A stretch of 64,000 nt of DNA from Gossypium raimondii (taxonomy: Eukaryota; Streptophyta; Magnoliopsida; Malvales; Malvaceae), in the NCBI RefSeq assembly GCF_025698545.1, contig NC_068572.1, positions 3,162,001-3,226,000 of the forward strand. The letters are read 5' to 3'. Both the position numbers and the translations under genes were made by a program. Shown piece after piece: positions 34,505 to 47,236 of the stretch (positions are counted from its first letter, which is position 1; each line of letters starts with the position of its first letter). Under the pieces are notes generated by a model, which made no database searches, was not told the origin of the DNA, and saw nothing but the letters and a program-made list of their open reading frames with translations.

Positions 34505-36304
34505 TCACCAATAGTCACCACAGGAACATTTTCCATCCTCAAAATGATGAAACCGATTGTTATCCCTAACAATAATTACTCTTCCAGTACACTTGGACAT
34601 AAACTTGATTGCTGTATGACAATCACCGCAGATGCGCAAGTTCTTCATAACTCTAATTGGCCTATCTGATGGAAAGGTAATGAGCCCAAATGCAACAGCT
34701 AGTCTTTCACTATGATATCTGATTGTCTGATTCTTTTCTTCGCCGTTTACTTCTCTCAACACAAAACTTGTGTCTGCAATATAACCAGCTCGTTCCATTT
34801 CGTCTCCTAATTCCTCTAATTTTCTGTAAATTTCTTTTGTTTTGGCATTGGACCTATCCCCAGCAGCAAATGTGTGAACCTTATTTCCCTCCTCAACCCA
34901 ACTCAAGCCTGTCTCTTTCTTAATCCCTCGATCTCTAAGCATCTTCCTAGCTTTGGCTGCATCCTCGTATCTCCCAGCAGCAGCATAAGCATTAGATAAT
35001 AACACATGCAAACCTGAGCTCACCGGTCCCAACTCAAAAATCCTATCAGCGGCATAAGCTGCCAATTCAGTGTTTCCATGAAGTCGACACCCTGTTAAAA
35101 AAGCTCCCCAAACAGACTCTGTCGGCTGAATAGGCATCTCCCTGATGATTGAAAGTGCCTCCTGCAGTTTACCTGCACGACCAAATAAATCAACCAAAGA
35201 AGCATAATGTTGATCACCTGGCTCAATTCCATACTCCTTCATTAACTCAAAGTAATGTTTTCCCTTCTCAACAAGCCCGGCATGGCTACAAGCATAGAGC
35301 ACACACAAAAAGGTAATAAAATTCGGTTTGATCCCAAGGCCTTCCATCTGCTTAAACAAATCAAACACTTTCTCTGTTTGTGAATGCTGAGCACAAGCAA
35401 TCAGCATTGCATTCCACATCCCAAGATTCTTAACACAGGCTTCATCAAAAACCCGGTAAGATCCTCCTATCACTCCACACTTAGAATACAAAGATATCAA
35501 AGAACTGCCCACGAAACTTGATATATCATAATTTGTTTTAAAGCACAATCCATGTATCTGCTTACCTAACTGAAGCAGCGTGGAATTAGCACAAACCTGT
35601 ACAACACTCGAAAAAGTAAAGTCATTTACGTCCAGACGTTCATATAAAGCTTGTTTGAACAATGTCAAAGCTTCCTCAAACTCACCTAACTGAGCATATC
35701 CATATATCATCCCACTCCAAGAAACAACATTTCTTTGAGGCATTTCATCAAACAAGTTCCTTGCATCCTTAATTTTCCCGCATTTACCATACATGTCAAC
35801 CAAAGAACTCGCCACGAATACATCCCTATCATACCCAGTTTTCAAAACCAAGCAATGTATCGATTGGCCGATATCAGACCTTCCCAGAATCGCACATGAC
35901 TTAGTAGCGCTAGGGTAGATATGATCGTCGGGCCTAATGTTATTAACAAGCATTGTACGGAAAAACTGGATTGCAAGGGAAGGGAATTCATTTTGAGCGA
36001 AAGAGGAGATAACAGAGCTCCAAGTAGTGGGGCTTTTATGTGTAGCTTCGAAGAAGACTTGACGGGAGAAGAGAGGGAGTTGGGTCTTGGAATAGAAGTT
36101 GATGAGGTGATGAGATATGAGAGGGATGGTTTGAATGCCTGATTTAATGATGTGGGCATGGAGTTGGAGACCCTTTGGGAGGGACCTTGTGTGGGTTAAA
36201 GAGAGGAGTAGGTTGCAGATGTTTCTGTAGTTTTGCTCGAAGGAGAGTTGGTTTAAAGGGTTTAGGGGAGGTTCTGGGGTTTCCAGGGATTGAGGGAGGA
36301 GCAT
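34505..36304 (-). CDS. MEF1: DYW-type PPR protein, MEF1-like RNA-editing factor
   Basis: An intronless 599-residue PLS-class pentatricopeptide protein with E/E+ and DYW domains. It reads very closely along its length to Arabidopsis At5g52630 (MEF1) as I remember it, for example RNICNLLLSLTHTRS, TTWSSVISSFAQNE, DVFVASSLVDMYGKCG and GYIADTSFVLREVNG. MEF1 specifies several C-to-U editing sites in mitochondrial transcripts. PPR repeats fill about residues 60-450. The last ~100 residues carry the deaminase-like signature HSERLAVAFGL (His and catalytic Glu), CGDCH zinc ligands and the terminal CSCGDYW. The N-terminus would be the mitochondrial targeting region, though this is not obvious by eye. 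The start at 36304 is the first ATG, and Arabidopsis begins slightly later. Every key DYW residue is present, so it should be functional. Confidence 0.88.
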   Translation of the reverse strand: MLLPQSLETPEPPLNPLNQLSFEQNYRNICNLLLSLTHTRSLPKGLQLHAHIIKSGIQTIPLISHHLINFYSKTQLPLFSRQVFFEATHKSPTTWSSVISSFAQNEFPSLAIQFFRTMLVNNIRPDDHIYPSATKSCAILGRSDIGQSIHCLVLKTGYDRDVFVASSLVDMYGKCGKIKDARNLFDEMPQRNVVSWSGMIYGYAQLGEFEEALTLFKQALYERLDVNDFTFSSVVQVCANSTLLQLGKQIHGLCFKTNYDISSFVGSSLISLYSKCGVIGGSYRVFDEACVKNLGMWNAMLIACAQHSQTEKVFDLFKQMEGLGIKPNFITFLCVLYACSHAGLVEKGKHYFELMKEYGIEPGDQHYASLVDLFGRAGKLQEALSIIREMPIQPTESVWGAFLTGCRLHGNTELAAYAADRIFELGPVSSGLHVLLSNAYAAAGRYEDAAKARKMLRDRGIKKETGLSWVEEGNKVHTFAAGDRSNAKTKEIYRKLEELGDEMERAGYIADTSFVLREVNGEEKNQTIRYHSERLAVAFGLITFPSDRPIRVMKNLRICGDCHTAIKFMSKCTGRVIIVRDNNRFHHFEDGKCSCGDYW

Positions 36305-37438
36305 CAGATCGGTTTGACAACTTTGGAGATTTGGAGTGAAAACTTACTAATTTATACTCCTACTACCAATTGCTTGGGCCATTTGTATTATTACCCCTAA
36401 ACCAATTCAAAAAATTTCTAGTTAATTAAGTTCAATTAAAAATTTTAATATGTCCAATTAAAATTCTTACAGAATAACTAATTCCATATTAGAATGTATA
36501 AATTTGAAACTATATATATATGTTAAAAAATTTAAAGAAAATAATAATAAAATAAAATATTTTAGTATGATAAACTTGAATAGTTAATTAACTTATTTAA
36601 GTTCCAAAATTATTATTTTGAAAATTTTAAAAATATTTTAAAATTTTGAAAATTATTTTAAATTTTTGTTATGAGAGATTAGTTTACTTATTTTTAAAAT
36701 TGACAGAGACTAAAGGGATATTTACACAAATCTATTAAATTCAAATTTATTCTGATAAATTTATTTTAATTTAATTCATTGTAAATAAATTATTTTTTAT
36801 ATTCAATTTGTAACTAAATTAAGAATATCTTATTAGAAGAGAAAACCACAACTCCGAAACAGCAAGCTGCAACGCAAACTCAAAATTTTCTAAAACAAAA
36901 CAGTCTTGTCTTTTTCCCGCAGCTCTCGTCTTTTTCACCCCAGGGATTACTATATCCGACCACAAATGCTAAACTACACCCTAAAACTGAATTCCTAAGC
37001 CATTTAAACCCTACTTCATCTTTCTTACCTAACCCAACCTTAATTAACACTTTAATTTGTCTTAGAAGAAGTAAGGATTTAAGCAAACTTGAAAATTAAT
37101 CATGAGCTACAAAAACCTTGAAAAGAATTCAGTGACGTCATTCTAAATGATTTCTTGCTAAATGAAGTGAGTAATAAATGTCGGATGATTATCCAATAGA
37201 AATCTGACAGATTTTGGTATTAAGTTTTGAAGACACTAATAGAATCTTCAAAATTTTAGAAGTTTAATGAATTTTTTAAAAAATTTTGGAGTCTATATAA
37301 AATTATTAAAATATTTGTGAGATTAATGAAAATATTCGAAAATTTTAGGAAAGCTTAAATTTTATAAAAGAATTAAGAAAGTATAATGAGAAATCAAAAT
37401 TTATAGTAGACTAAGAGATGTATGAGATAAAATTAGAT
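36305..37438. other. AT-rich intergenic region
   Basis: Upstream of the PPR gene. No gene, RNA or clear element is recognised. Confidence 0.5.
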
Positions 37439-38040
37439 TTGTTCATAAGTCAGATCGGATCGAGTTTAGATTGGGCCTTGTCAAAATTTTAAGTCCATTT
37501 AATTGGCTTGAGTTAAACTCGAAAAATTATTCTAAAATTTTTGATTCGAATAAAAATGTTAATATCCAACCTTGCCAAACTGAATTAATTTTTATTTTAT
37601 TTTTATGTAAAAATTAAAATATAATACATCAAAAATACTAAAACATTAAACTTAATGTTTTCCAACAAATTGAAAATAAATTTAAAAATATTTATATTTA
37701 AATAACACTAATATAACTTAACAAACAAATACTTCTAAAATAGTAACAAAACTGACAATAAAACAAGAATTATACAATATCAAATAATAAAACAAAATAA
37801 TAATAACATAACAGTAACATAGTAACAAAACAGTGAAAAAACAAAAAAAAAAGCACCAGACTTTTTTGTCTTTTTGCCAATTCGGGCCAGGCCAAAAAAG
37901 CTATAAACAAGGCACGACCCATTTTTAAATGAACCTTGTTTCTTACTCAAATCCTCCCACTTCCCACTTTTCAGGCAGGCCTTCGACCCAACCCATTTTT
38001 CAGACAGACCTTCGACCCAACCCATGGATAAAATAGCTAA
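37439..38040. repeat. Dispersed repeat copy 1
   Basis: This non-coding block reappears in the opposite orientation at 44520-45150. Shared phrases include tccaacaaattgaaaataaa, taacactaatataacttaac and a terminal zone rich in gggccaggcc-type words. The class is unknown; it has no coding domain or clear terminal repeats. Confidence 0.55.
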
Positions 38041-38706
38041 ATTCCAACTAACAATTGAAATAGATGTAGACGTGAATTTAAATTAGTTTTGGCAGGAAGG
38101 AAAAAGAGCATGAATATGAGGAAGATAATCAACTCAATGATCAAACTTTGAGCATGTAGTGATGACAAAAATATTTGGTTCCCTAGTTTGATTCAGCAAC
38201 TTCATTATTTAGACAAGAAAAGAAACACAAAGGCAGATTTCATATCATAGTATTTATTTTGAAATATCCATGGATTTAAAGTAGGAAATTCATGTAAAAG
38301 ATGAGGTTGAAGTTTACATTAGAGAAATGGAATATTTATGTATCTAGGTCAACAAAACCATTGAACAAAAGAAAGAGATATTCACCTAATCTATTATCAA
38401 CTACAGCAAAACGCACACTTCCAAACAAAAATATATGCTTACTTAAACTTCATAAAAAAACAAATCCTAGAGATTCCTTGTGCTCCACTAGCACTCCATA
38501 TTTCATTTGCCATATCAATCAATCAATCAATCAATCGTACCATTTCTTTGTTTCTTTTGGAGCCCCACTTCACCTTGCATTGTTGGGAACCCACTGCTTT
38601 GATAGAAGAAGCACCAGGCTAATTGAAAATCACCACGAATCTCACTGACCGGAAATTGATCTGAGTGTTTAAGTTCTGTCTTGCTGCAACTCATGTATCA
38701 ATCATG
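38041..38706. other. Spacer downstream of the CK2 beta gene
   Basis: No supported gene. There is a tetranucleotide (AATC)n run at about 38515-38537. The stretch next to 38706 is presumably the 3' untranslated region of the CK2 beta gene. Confidence 0.5.
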
Positions 38707-41077
38707 TCAGGGCTTGTGGATCTTGAAGCCGAAAACTCGTGGGATGTAGTTTTGAGTTGGCTTTTGAGGCTTTAAGTGCCCATATGTCATCAGAAATAGA
38801 TGTGGAAATGTTGTACCGAAATATGCTCCGTCAATATCTTTGTTTATGTCAAGGAAATTAAGCAGTAAAACGAAGTAATATCTGGTAACAGGAAATAATA
38901 GAAAGAACTGAAATATCATGCCAAAGGTCGATTCGTAACCGCGCAGAAGAGAAAAAAGAAAAATCGAGACCTCTTACAAGCCCAACAACATCATGGAAGG
39001 GCGTTTGTGAACATAGACTAACTTCTATGCGAAAACTGATAGCAGGAAGGTATGAGATTCATGAGCAAGGGCACGGGGTACCCTTAGCATCTACTAACTT
39101 TGTAATATTGTTCATCCAAAAAACTACTTAAAAACCATAAGGTTCCACAAAATCCTACTGATTTCATAATTTGAGATGGAACAAGGGAACGTAATCACAA
39201 TGCATAAATAAAGGAAGACCAAAAGCATAACATCATCAAACATAGATGGAAGACAAAAACTAATATAGGAAAGAATCTACCGAAATGCATAATAATACCA
39301 ATTCAAATAGTAATGAATAAAATTAGCAAAAAGAATCCCAAACACCATATTAATCTTCTAGGATAAAAGAGCTTTTTTATCAATGTTGATCCAAGAGATC
39401 CTATTTATTTATGCATGAAATGATTATATTATATGTGCAAAGAATTAGTTTCGGGTAGCTTACCTAGAAAGAAGTTGTTTCATATGTCTCAAGCATAATA
39501 TAGGAGAAAAACAAAACAAAGAAAAAGCCAAAGATGAAATGGTAAGGATACTGCCTTGATACTTGGATCGAGGGTAATATATATCTTCACATTTTGGGCA
39601 GTAGATTTTCACGGTACTCGAGCGAGGAATATCTGATTGACCAACTGGAAGACAAGGTTGTCCACAGCAGCAAACTCTCGGGCATCTTCCAAAGTCATAG
39701 TTTTTGTACTTCTCCAACTGAAATAGAAGTTTCAAAGTAGAGTTTTGTAAACAAGATATGAAGTTAACCGAAAGAAAAAGAAAAAAATGACAGTGATTAT
39801 TACCATAGCAGACATTCCCTTGCTAGTTAATATGTAACGGACGTGTATAAGACCATACAACATCTCAGCAGCTGATTCAACCAATTCATTTTGTTCTTCG
39901 GTGAACATATCGCCTATAAAAGCAAAACGCATCTACTTAATAGTAGGAATCAACACACAACGATGTTGGTTGAGTAGAAATGATGTAGGAGCCATACATT
40001 AAAAAATGGGACAAGAAAAAAACATTGTTATGCAAAAGCACAGCAAACAGACACAAACAATGATGTCGATGCTAAACAACATTAAAAACACAAGCAAGTG
40101 GCTAAATGTAGATATAAACATTGTAAATGCAAACACATGGTAGGAAATGCTTCAAACCACAAGGCTTACTATCATTTGTAATATGGACCTTGAGGAAATA
40201 CCAAATCATCTTCATGACTTACCATGAGAAGATTCAATGTCCAAAATCAAATCAAGTGCATAATCATAATACGGAACTTGATGGCTCAACCCACAAAGAT
40301 TAAAGTCATCTTGGATGTATTCATCATCAACTTCACAGAAAAACTCATTGCCCCGCAAATTGCAAAACCACGAGATCCAAGATGTGTCATCTCCATCGGA
40401 ACCGCTAACATCCGATTCTTCAGTGTCCGTTTCAGATTCCTCTGCAACCAAAGGACAAGAACTTCACATTAAATTACTTGCATACTGATCACAATTAGCT
40501 TATGTAAAAACACTACAAGAAGGAAACTTATAACTAAGAATTATAATTAGCTTAAAAAAACTGGTACTAGGATTTTTCTTTTGTGCACAAAATTTTGCTT
40601 ATATACAAATTAGACACACATATAAATAGTAATACAGCCCACTTACAAACACCTCTAAGCCAAGATCTCAAACATTTCGCTTTCACAATGCAAATTGCAA
40701 ATACCCAAGACGCATCGGCTTAAATAATTCAAAAAAATAAAAACTCAAAACTCAGATCTTGCTAAAGAAAATGAATTCGAAAATAAAACAATCCAATGGG
40801 CTATAAAGTAAAAGAAAGAAAACAACAGATAAACCAACTAACCATCGGAACATCGGGCTTTAGAAAGAGCCGTAGAACGCGAATCGCGATGATCGAGCTG
40901 AGATTTACCAGTGGAAGTTGAAGGCAAAGAGGATCTCTCTTTGTCTTTGCCGTTCAAGCCTCTCGAAGTGCACGGCGATAACTTCTCTAGATGCTTATCC
41001 AAAGAAGCGACTAGACGCTTCCGATCGATTAGCTCCGATTTCGATGAACCTATTCCTCGATCTCTATGACTATACAT
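38707..41077 (-). CDS. CKB: Casein kinase 2 regulatory subunit beta
   Basis: The regulatory subunit of protein kinase CK2. It dimerises and docks two catalytic alpha subunits, tuning substrate choice in nucleus and cytosol. Exons on the minus strand are 41077-40843, 40441-40223, 39913-39804, 39717-39552 and 38837-38707. They join in frame to 286 residues, the usual plant size. The N-terminus has the plant-specific extension ([16 protein letters not shown]). Then come the acidic stretch [17 protein letters not shown] and the core [20 protein letters not shown]. Next are the zinc-finger cysteines in [13 protein letters not shown] and YCPKCED, and the C-terminus ends [19 protein letters not shown]. 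All key residues are present. In CPRVCCCGQ a Cys stands where many homologues have Tyr. I cannot say which of the plant beta paralogues (CKB1-4) it is closest to. Confidence 0.95.
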
Positions 41078-41675
41078 GATTTCTTTTTCCTCTTTTGCAC
41101 CTCAAGAATTTCAAAAAAAGGTGCGAACTTTATTTTTCACTGTCAATGGTAGGATAAAAAATTCAAGCTTTTTGGAGATGCATCGGTTTGAGAGAGAAAC
41201 CCTGGAATTGGGAATTTGGGGGGGTTTTGTGGGGATTGAGGATGACGCGACGACGTATAAACGAACTGCACTTCAAGGATAGCTCGCCTCTCTGTGTCTC
41301 TCTTGTCGTTGCTGGTGGCTTCACTTGCTTCTCTCTCTTTTTCTTTTATTTTTTCTTTTTAATTTCTTTTTTTTTTCTCGGGAGATTTTTTTTCTTGGAT
41401 TCCTATGGCCCAAGCCCATACTCAAGCCTCTCATGAATTTTTTTGCATTAAATCTTTAAATTTTGTAAGGTAAAAAGTCCTCTCAGGTCCCTTTTAATTT
41501 CAAAATTAGGCAAATTGGTCCCTTGACAAAAAGAGCAGTTTAGTTCTGTTAATTTCAGAAATGAGCCGCTAAAACTTATTTGAAGAAATGGTTGAAGGTT
41601 TTGCTTGAGATTTAGATGACACAAATTGAAAACAATTAACCATATGTAAGAACTTGGCACATATTTTTTATTAGG
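41078..41675. promoter_or_regulatory. CK2 beta upstream region
   Basis: Leader and promoter side of the CK2 beta gene. It has long pyrimidine tracts on the plus strand (41290-41400), which are purine tracts on the transcribed-gene strand. No specific box is assigned. Confidence 0.3.
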
Positions 41676-42271
41676 GATAATATAATTTTTGGTCCTTGAA
41701 CTTGATAACTAGGTCTACTTTGATACTTGTGCTTTTTTGTATCCACTTTGGTATTTGAATTTGGTAACTAAATTCATTTTGGTTCCTAAACTTGAAAAAT
41801 ATAAAAGTTCAATGATGTAGCATTCTGAGATTATACCACATCATCACTTAAAAAATTTTAAAAATTTATATAAATTTCCAGGTGTTAATGTGGTACTATC
41901 TTAGACTATCAGATATAATGTTCTAATAATTGGACCAGTGGTTAAACTAATCAACCCATTGGTTCCTGATTCAACCGGTTTGATCGGTTCAACTACTAGA
42001 CCAACAATAATTAAATATATAATTAAAATAATTTCTGATTCAATCGATTCAACCCCTTTGTTTGGACTAATATATCGGTCTGTTCTCAATCCGACCAACC
42101 AATCCAGTTATGTTCCAAAAACATTGCTCATATCATCAAATCTTAACAAAATCCAAGTTCAGGGAACTAAAATGGATCTAGTTTCCAAATTCAGATACCA
42201 AAGTGAATAAAAAAATACAGGCATCAAAGTGGACCTAGTTGTCAAGTTCAAAGGTCAAATATTATATTATC
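41676..42271. mobile_element. Fold-back element with ~118-bp arms
   Basis: The left arm (41676-41796; gataatataatttttggtcc, then cttgaacttgataactaggt) is closely matched by the reverse complement of the right arm (42153-42271; gacctagttgtcaagttcaa). The interior of about 355 bp has no coding content. It is probably a non-autonomous DNA transposon, with no target duplication resolved. Confidence 0.7.
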
Positions 42272-42594
42272 TCTTTTTATTATTAGTAATTTTTTTTCTT
42301 TTCCACATATAAATTGATAGAAAAATTAATACCTCACTTCCGAAATTAGCAAAAAATAAATTACTTATTTTAAAGAGGGATTATTTTTAAAATTTCGACA
42401 CTAAAAAGGACTCGAGAGATTTTTTACTAATTTTTTAAAATTATCTAATTCATTTAGAATGTTTAGTTATATGCGATATAAATGTCGATTGAATATTAGT
42501 TCTTTAGTACTAATATTATTAAAATTTTAATGCAAATATATTGCACACCAAAGTCTATTTTGATTGTTTTTTGAATGTAAATTACAATTAAAGT

Positions 42595-43070
42595 TATTAA
42601 ATTATTATTAAGTTTACGTTTTGGTCACTCAAATTTAATAAGTTATAAAATAGCCATTGAACTATTCGAAAGTTCTCATTTAAGTCACTAAATTGTTAAA
42701 ATCATGTTATATGGCCTTTTCTGTTTGCATTGTCTACGCCAACCGAAAGCTTTCTTTCTCTTCTATAATTCTTTTTTTTTCATGAAGCAACTTTAAACAT
42801 CATGAATCTAATCTCTAATATTGACCGTCAAATCGACTTTAATCTAAGGTATGTTGTTCTACTCGTTAATGGATACTAATCAACCGTATCAATCATTGGA
42901 TCATCGCTTGGAGCTTGCTAGTCGAACTTAAAACAAGAAAACTTAATAACCCACTAAAAAAAAACTTTTGAATAGTTTAGTAATTTAAATAAAAACTTTG
43001 AATAGTTCTTTAATTATTTTATAACTTTTTAAAGTTGAGTAACTAAAATGTAAAATTATTAATAATTTAA
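42595..43070. mobile_element. Fold-back element with ~105-bp arms
   Basis: The left arm (to about 42702; ttggtcactcaaatttaata, gttataaaatag) pairs with the reverse complement of 42966-43070 (tagttactcaactttaaaaa when inverted). The interior contains a pyrimidine-rich spacer and no open frame of interest. Confidence 0.65.
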
Positions 43071-43379
43071 CATCTTTTTTAAGTGTAGTTTACTCTATTA
43101 AAAAGTTTGACACTTCATATGTATGAAGTGAATAATGCATGTAAGGATATAGCCATATTAGGCAATTATATAGCAAAAAGTAGTTAAAAGTTAAATTATA
43201 GTGATCATCATCATAGAGTCAACAATGTAAAGTAAGTTGTGCTAATTAGAATAGTGCTATGTCAACTAATTATGTAAAAAAAAAAAAAAGTCAAAAGTTA
43301 AATTATAGTGATAGTCACATAATCATATTCACAATGTTCTCTAATAGTTCTACTATAGCGAATAATATTATTCCAAAGG

Positions 43380-43930
43380 ATTAATACATGCTATACTGAT
43401 TGAGTTATCCGTTCAGGTTTAAAGATTAGTTTTAAATTTGAAAAGGTTTGAGTAAAAATATTAGACCCAACAAATAAATTTGGGTAAAAAAATTAGATTT
43501 GTTTAAAATGAGCTTGAACATTCAAAGCCCAAACCCGGCCCAGCCTATTTTTAAGTTTATAATACTTTATATTATATTATTTTATATATTATGTAATTTA
43601 AAACACATTAAAAAAATAAACCTATAATAAATATATAATATTACTCTAATGTAAACATTAAAATAAAATTAAGATGACTATATAAAAATTTTCAATAAAT
43701 AAAAAATTATAAAATTATTAATTATTAATTATTAAAATAATATAATATAAATATTTTAAAAAATAATATGGGTGGGTCTAAAATGGACTTGGGTTAGTCT
43801 TCTGCAAATATGGGCGAGTTTGGACAAAAATTTAAGCCCATATTTCAGGCTAGGCTTAGGCAAGCATAAAGCATGTTAATATCATGCTTATATCCGACCC
43901 GACCCGAACCATGAATACCTCTAATACATA
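43380..43930. repeat. Dispersed repeat (direct copy at 48830-49110)
   Basis: Both copies read, in the same orientation, gaacattcaaagcc(c), then a stretch with gtaaacattaaaa and aaattttcaataaa(t/a), then a (gg)gtta(g)-rich end. 43800-43930 ends in gacccgacccgaacc. Unclassified, non-coding. Confidence 0.5.
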
Positions 43931-44519
43931 CAACTCGAGTTTGACATTTTCTTTTAATGTTGTTGTATTTTTTTTATTCAATGCAATACTTGTATTTGAT
44001 AAAAGTTATACATTTTGATATTTGAAGTTTTAGAGATGAGTTGATAAAATTTCATAATTAGCTAATAATGCCATCAATTAATTTTCATCAAATCTACCCT
44101 AAAATTTGTATTAAACCATGAACATCGGATTGTATTTGACAAATTAAATAGATTCACAATTATCACTAAATATATTCTATTAACAAAATCATGAAAATTA
44201 GAACTTAATAATATTAACAATCAACTTTCATCAAATCAATTTAAAGTCCGGATTAAACACTAAAAATTAACAATTTTACCAATGGTTACCAAAATATATA
44301 ACTTCTTTCAAATACAAAATTAAATTGGACAAAAAATAACATACATATCACATTAGAAAAAAAATTATAAAATTCAAATACTAAATGATATATTAGAACT
44401 TTATAAACGACTCTTCACTCTAATAGAAAACTCAGGTTTATGAGAATTTCTGTGAGAAAATTTTATTCGACATTTTTCTTTTATTTTTTGAGATTTTAAA
44501 ATTATATATACACACACTA

Positions 44520-45150
44520 ATGGTAGCTTGCAACAGATCTGATATGGGCCACCTGACCCGGCCCGAAGGTTCGTCCAAAAAGTGGGAAGGTTTGGGCAAA
44601 AATATAAGTCCGAAAAATGGGCTTAGGCAAAAAAAACGAGGCTCATTTTCTAAACGAATTGAGTCTCGAGTAAGTTTTTTTTTGGCCTGAACTTGGCCCG
44701 ACCTGAATTTGGGAAAAGTTGTTGCTTTTTGCTGCTGGTTTGTCACCGTTTTAGTGTCGTTTCGTTATTATATTGCTACTATTTTATTGTTATTATTTGA
44801 ATAATATATAACTCTTATTTTTTTTGTTAATTTTACTACTATTCTAGAGGTATTTGTTTGTTAAGTTGCACCTATATTAGTGTTATTTAAGTATAAATAA
44901 TTTTTTAAATTTATTTTCAATTTGTTGAAAAATATTTATTTTAATGTTTTAGTGTATTTGATGTATTATATTTTTTAAAAAAATTATATAAAAATAATAA
45001 TATTAAAAAAATTTAATACGGGCAAACTAAACTGGGTTGGGTTAAAATTTTAACATTTTTATCCGATCTGAATTTAAATAAAATTTTATATTATTTTTTA
45101 AATCAAGTCCGGACCTAAAATTCTATTAAAGCTGAACCCATTATCATCTC
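44520..45150. repeat. Dispersed repeat copy 2 (inverted relative to 37439-38040)
   Basis: Contains gttaagttgcacctatatta, ttatttaagtataaataatt and ttttcaatttgttgaaaaat, which are the reverse complement of phrases in copy 1. The left end is rich in ggcccgaagg-type words. Non-coding. Confidence 0.55.
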
Positions 45151-47236
45151 TAGCATGCAATGGTGATCTAAGAGAACTTTCGTCTTTACCTACTTACCGT
45201 GATTGTGATTGGAATAATTCAATGGCGTTAAGATCCCGAAAGGCACAAACATTGATATTCTAGTGTGATATTTTATCAAACAACTGATTTATGTGAAATT
45301 GGTGGTCCACATTTGTTCAATTACCGAGAGCTTTGTAATCGGAGCGCTTGGAGCTCGGCAGCTCGCAAGCTTGGTGGTGGCTCACCTGCGTTGTTCTATC
45401 TCTAGTATTACAGAAGTTAAGCTTTTCCCTCTCACTGACTTACCCACGTTATCTTGGGCAATGTTTTCAGAACTAGATCAACAATTAAATTAATTAGGCT
45501 ATTGACTCACTAATGTTCAAAAGATTCAATTAAATAAATTATTAAAAAATTTATAAAATACAAAAAAAATTTGATTTGACCATTTAGTTCAATCGATTTT
45601 TAGCACAATTTAATTAGTCTGTATTGATTCTCAAGTCAACTGGTCTAATACTTTTCTCCGAATCGATTTTTAATCCAACTACTCAGTTAAGTTGAAATAA
45701 CCATGCGATATTGTGGTATTGGAGCCCGAAAAAAGAATTAAGGTCAAATTTGATTATCAATCCCTATACTATGTGCAAAATATGAATTTAATCTTTATAC
45801 ATTAATTTAGTTAATTTTAAATCTTATTTTTTTTAATTTTAAAAATTCAGTCTTGGTCCAAGACATAACAATTATATATATTTATAAAAGATAAAATCAT
45901 ATACACACGAATCTATTAGAAATGCTTTACAAATATGTATTGTATGCTATACATATAACTAAAATAACCCGTATATTGAAATTATATTCATTAATAAATT
46001 ATATTCTTTTGTAATATTTTGTAATATCAAATTTAAAAATAATTAATCATAAAATAAGGCGCGTTGGGTAACATAAGCAAATATTAAGTGATTACTATAT
46101 AAATACATGGATGAAGAAAAAAATTTAGGGTGAAATTTGAATTATGAACTTTTATTAATAAAATATAATTTTTATCATTGTATTAATTTATAATTTTTTT
46201 ATTTTTTTTTAAAAATTTAAAAGAATTTTATCATTTTTAGAAGAGGCAAGGTTTAAGAGAACGGGAGATTCTCCACACTAAGGTCAAAGCAATCCTAACA
46301 TCCAAGAGCGAGGACAATTCTATCATTCTATAAAATTGAACTATAAATTTATATATATGGTAAAATATAAAACCATAAATAATACATAATAAATTTTAAA
46401 ATTTAACCTCTCAAAAACATTTATAATTTAAATTTATCTTCAAACCAAATTCTAAATTCACCCTACTAACATCTATTATTAAAATTTACAAATCTATGAA
46501 ACAAAATGTCGATGCAACAAAGGTCAGAACCTTAACGACTCAAAGACAATTCTTGTTGGGTTGTATGAATATAATTGATAATGTTTTAAACGAGAATGGA
46601 TTGTACAAAATAAGGATATTATCTATTTTCAGTAGTTTAATGCTACATCAGCAATTTTATCTTGAATATTAGAATTTTCATTTAGATTTGATTTTTTTTC
46701 AAGATGAAAATATTGATGTGATATTAACTATTGGAAAAAAAGGATACAAATGACGGGATATCACTATTTCATATAATTTTTTCCGTTTTAAACATGTAGT
46801 ATGAATGTATTGGCAACCTTGGTGGTAGTGATGAGGATTGTTTTGTCCACAACCTTGTTGAGCTCCAACATCATAGTGGCATAATTAGTTGGCAATAAAG
46901 TTTATACAAACTTTTTCATAACTTTGCCTTTACTTTTTTCGCTTTTTTTTTAATTGAAGTGAATAAATGTAGGATAAAATGGTAAAATTTATAATATTTT
47001 TAAAGAGAGAATTTAAATTTAAATTTAAAATATGATATTATTAAAATAAATAATTACAAATCTTAAAATAAACAAATATATAAATACTTTGATGCTTTAT
47101 AAGTTTGGGTTCCCATAAAGTCACATGAATTTGAAGCAACCATAGGCCAAGGTTTTTTGCACTTCGATATCGACTGTTCATCTTTGGAAACTGGTGGTGG
47201 TGGATATGTATTAAAAGTTCGGCGGTGTGATTTATT
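45151..47236. other. Intergenic region, repeat fragments only
   Basis: No supported gene. 45740-45870 shares phrases (atcaatccctatactatgtg, acattaatttagttaa) with the fold-back at 50018-50576, so it is probably a fragment of that family. Short open frames (e.g. 45293-45493) have no recognisable content. Confidence 0.5.

Noticed and set aside
35842..36159. 105-codon minus-strand frame inside the PPR gene
   Set aside because: It is an out-of-frame shadow of the 599-codon PPR frame, which matches MEF1 throughout.
38301..38648. 115-codon plus-strand frame near the CK2 beta 3' end
   Set aside because: Low-complexity composition and overlap with an AATC microsatellite. No recognisable domain or splice partner.
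45293..45493. 66-codon plus-strand frame with fairly balanced composition
   Set aside because: No recognised domain, no splice context, and surrounded by repeat fragments.
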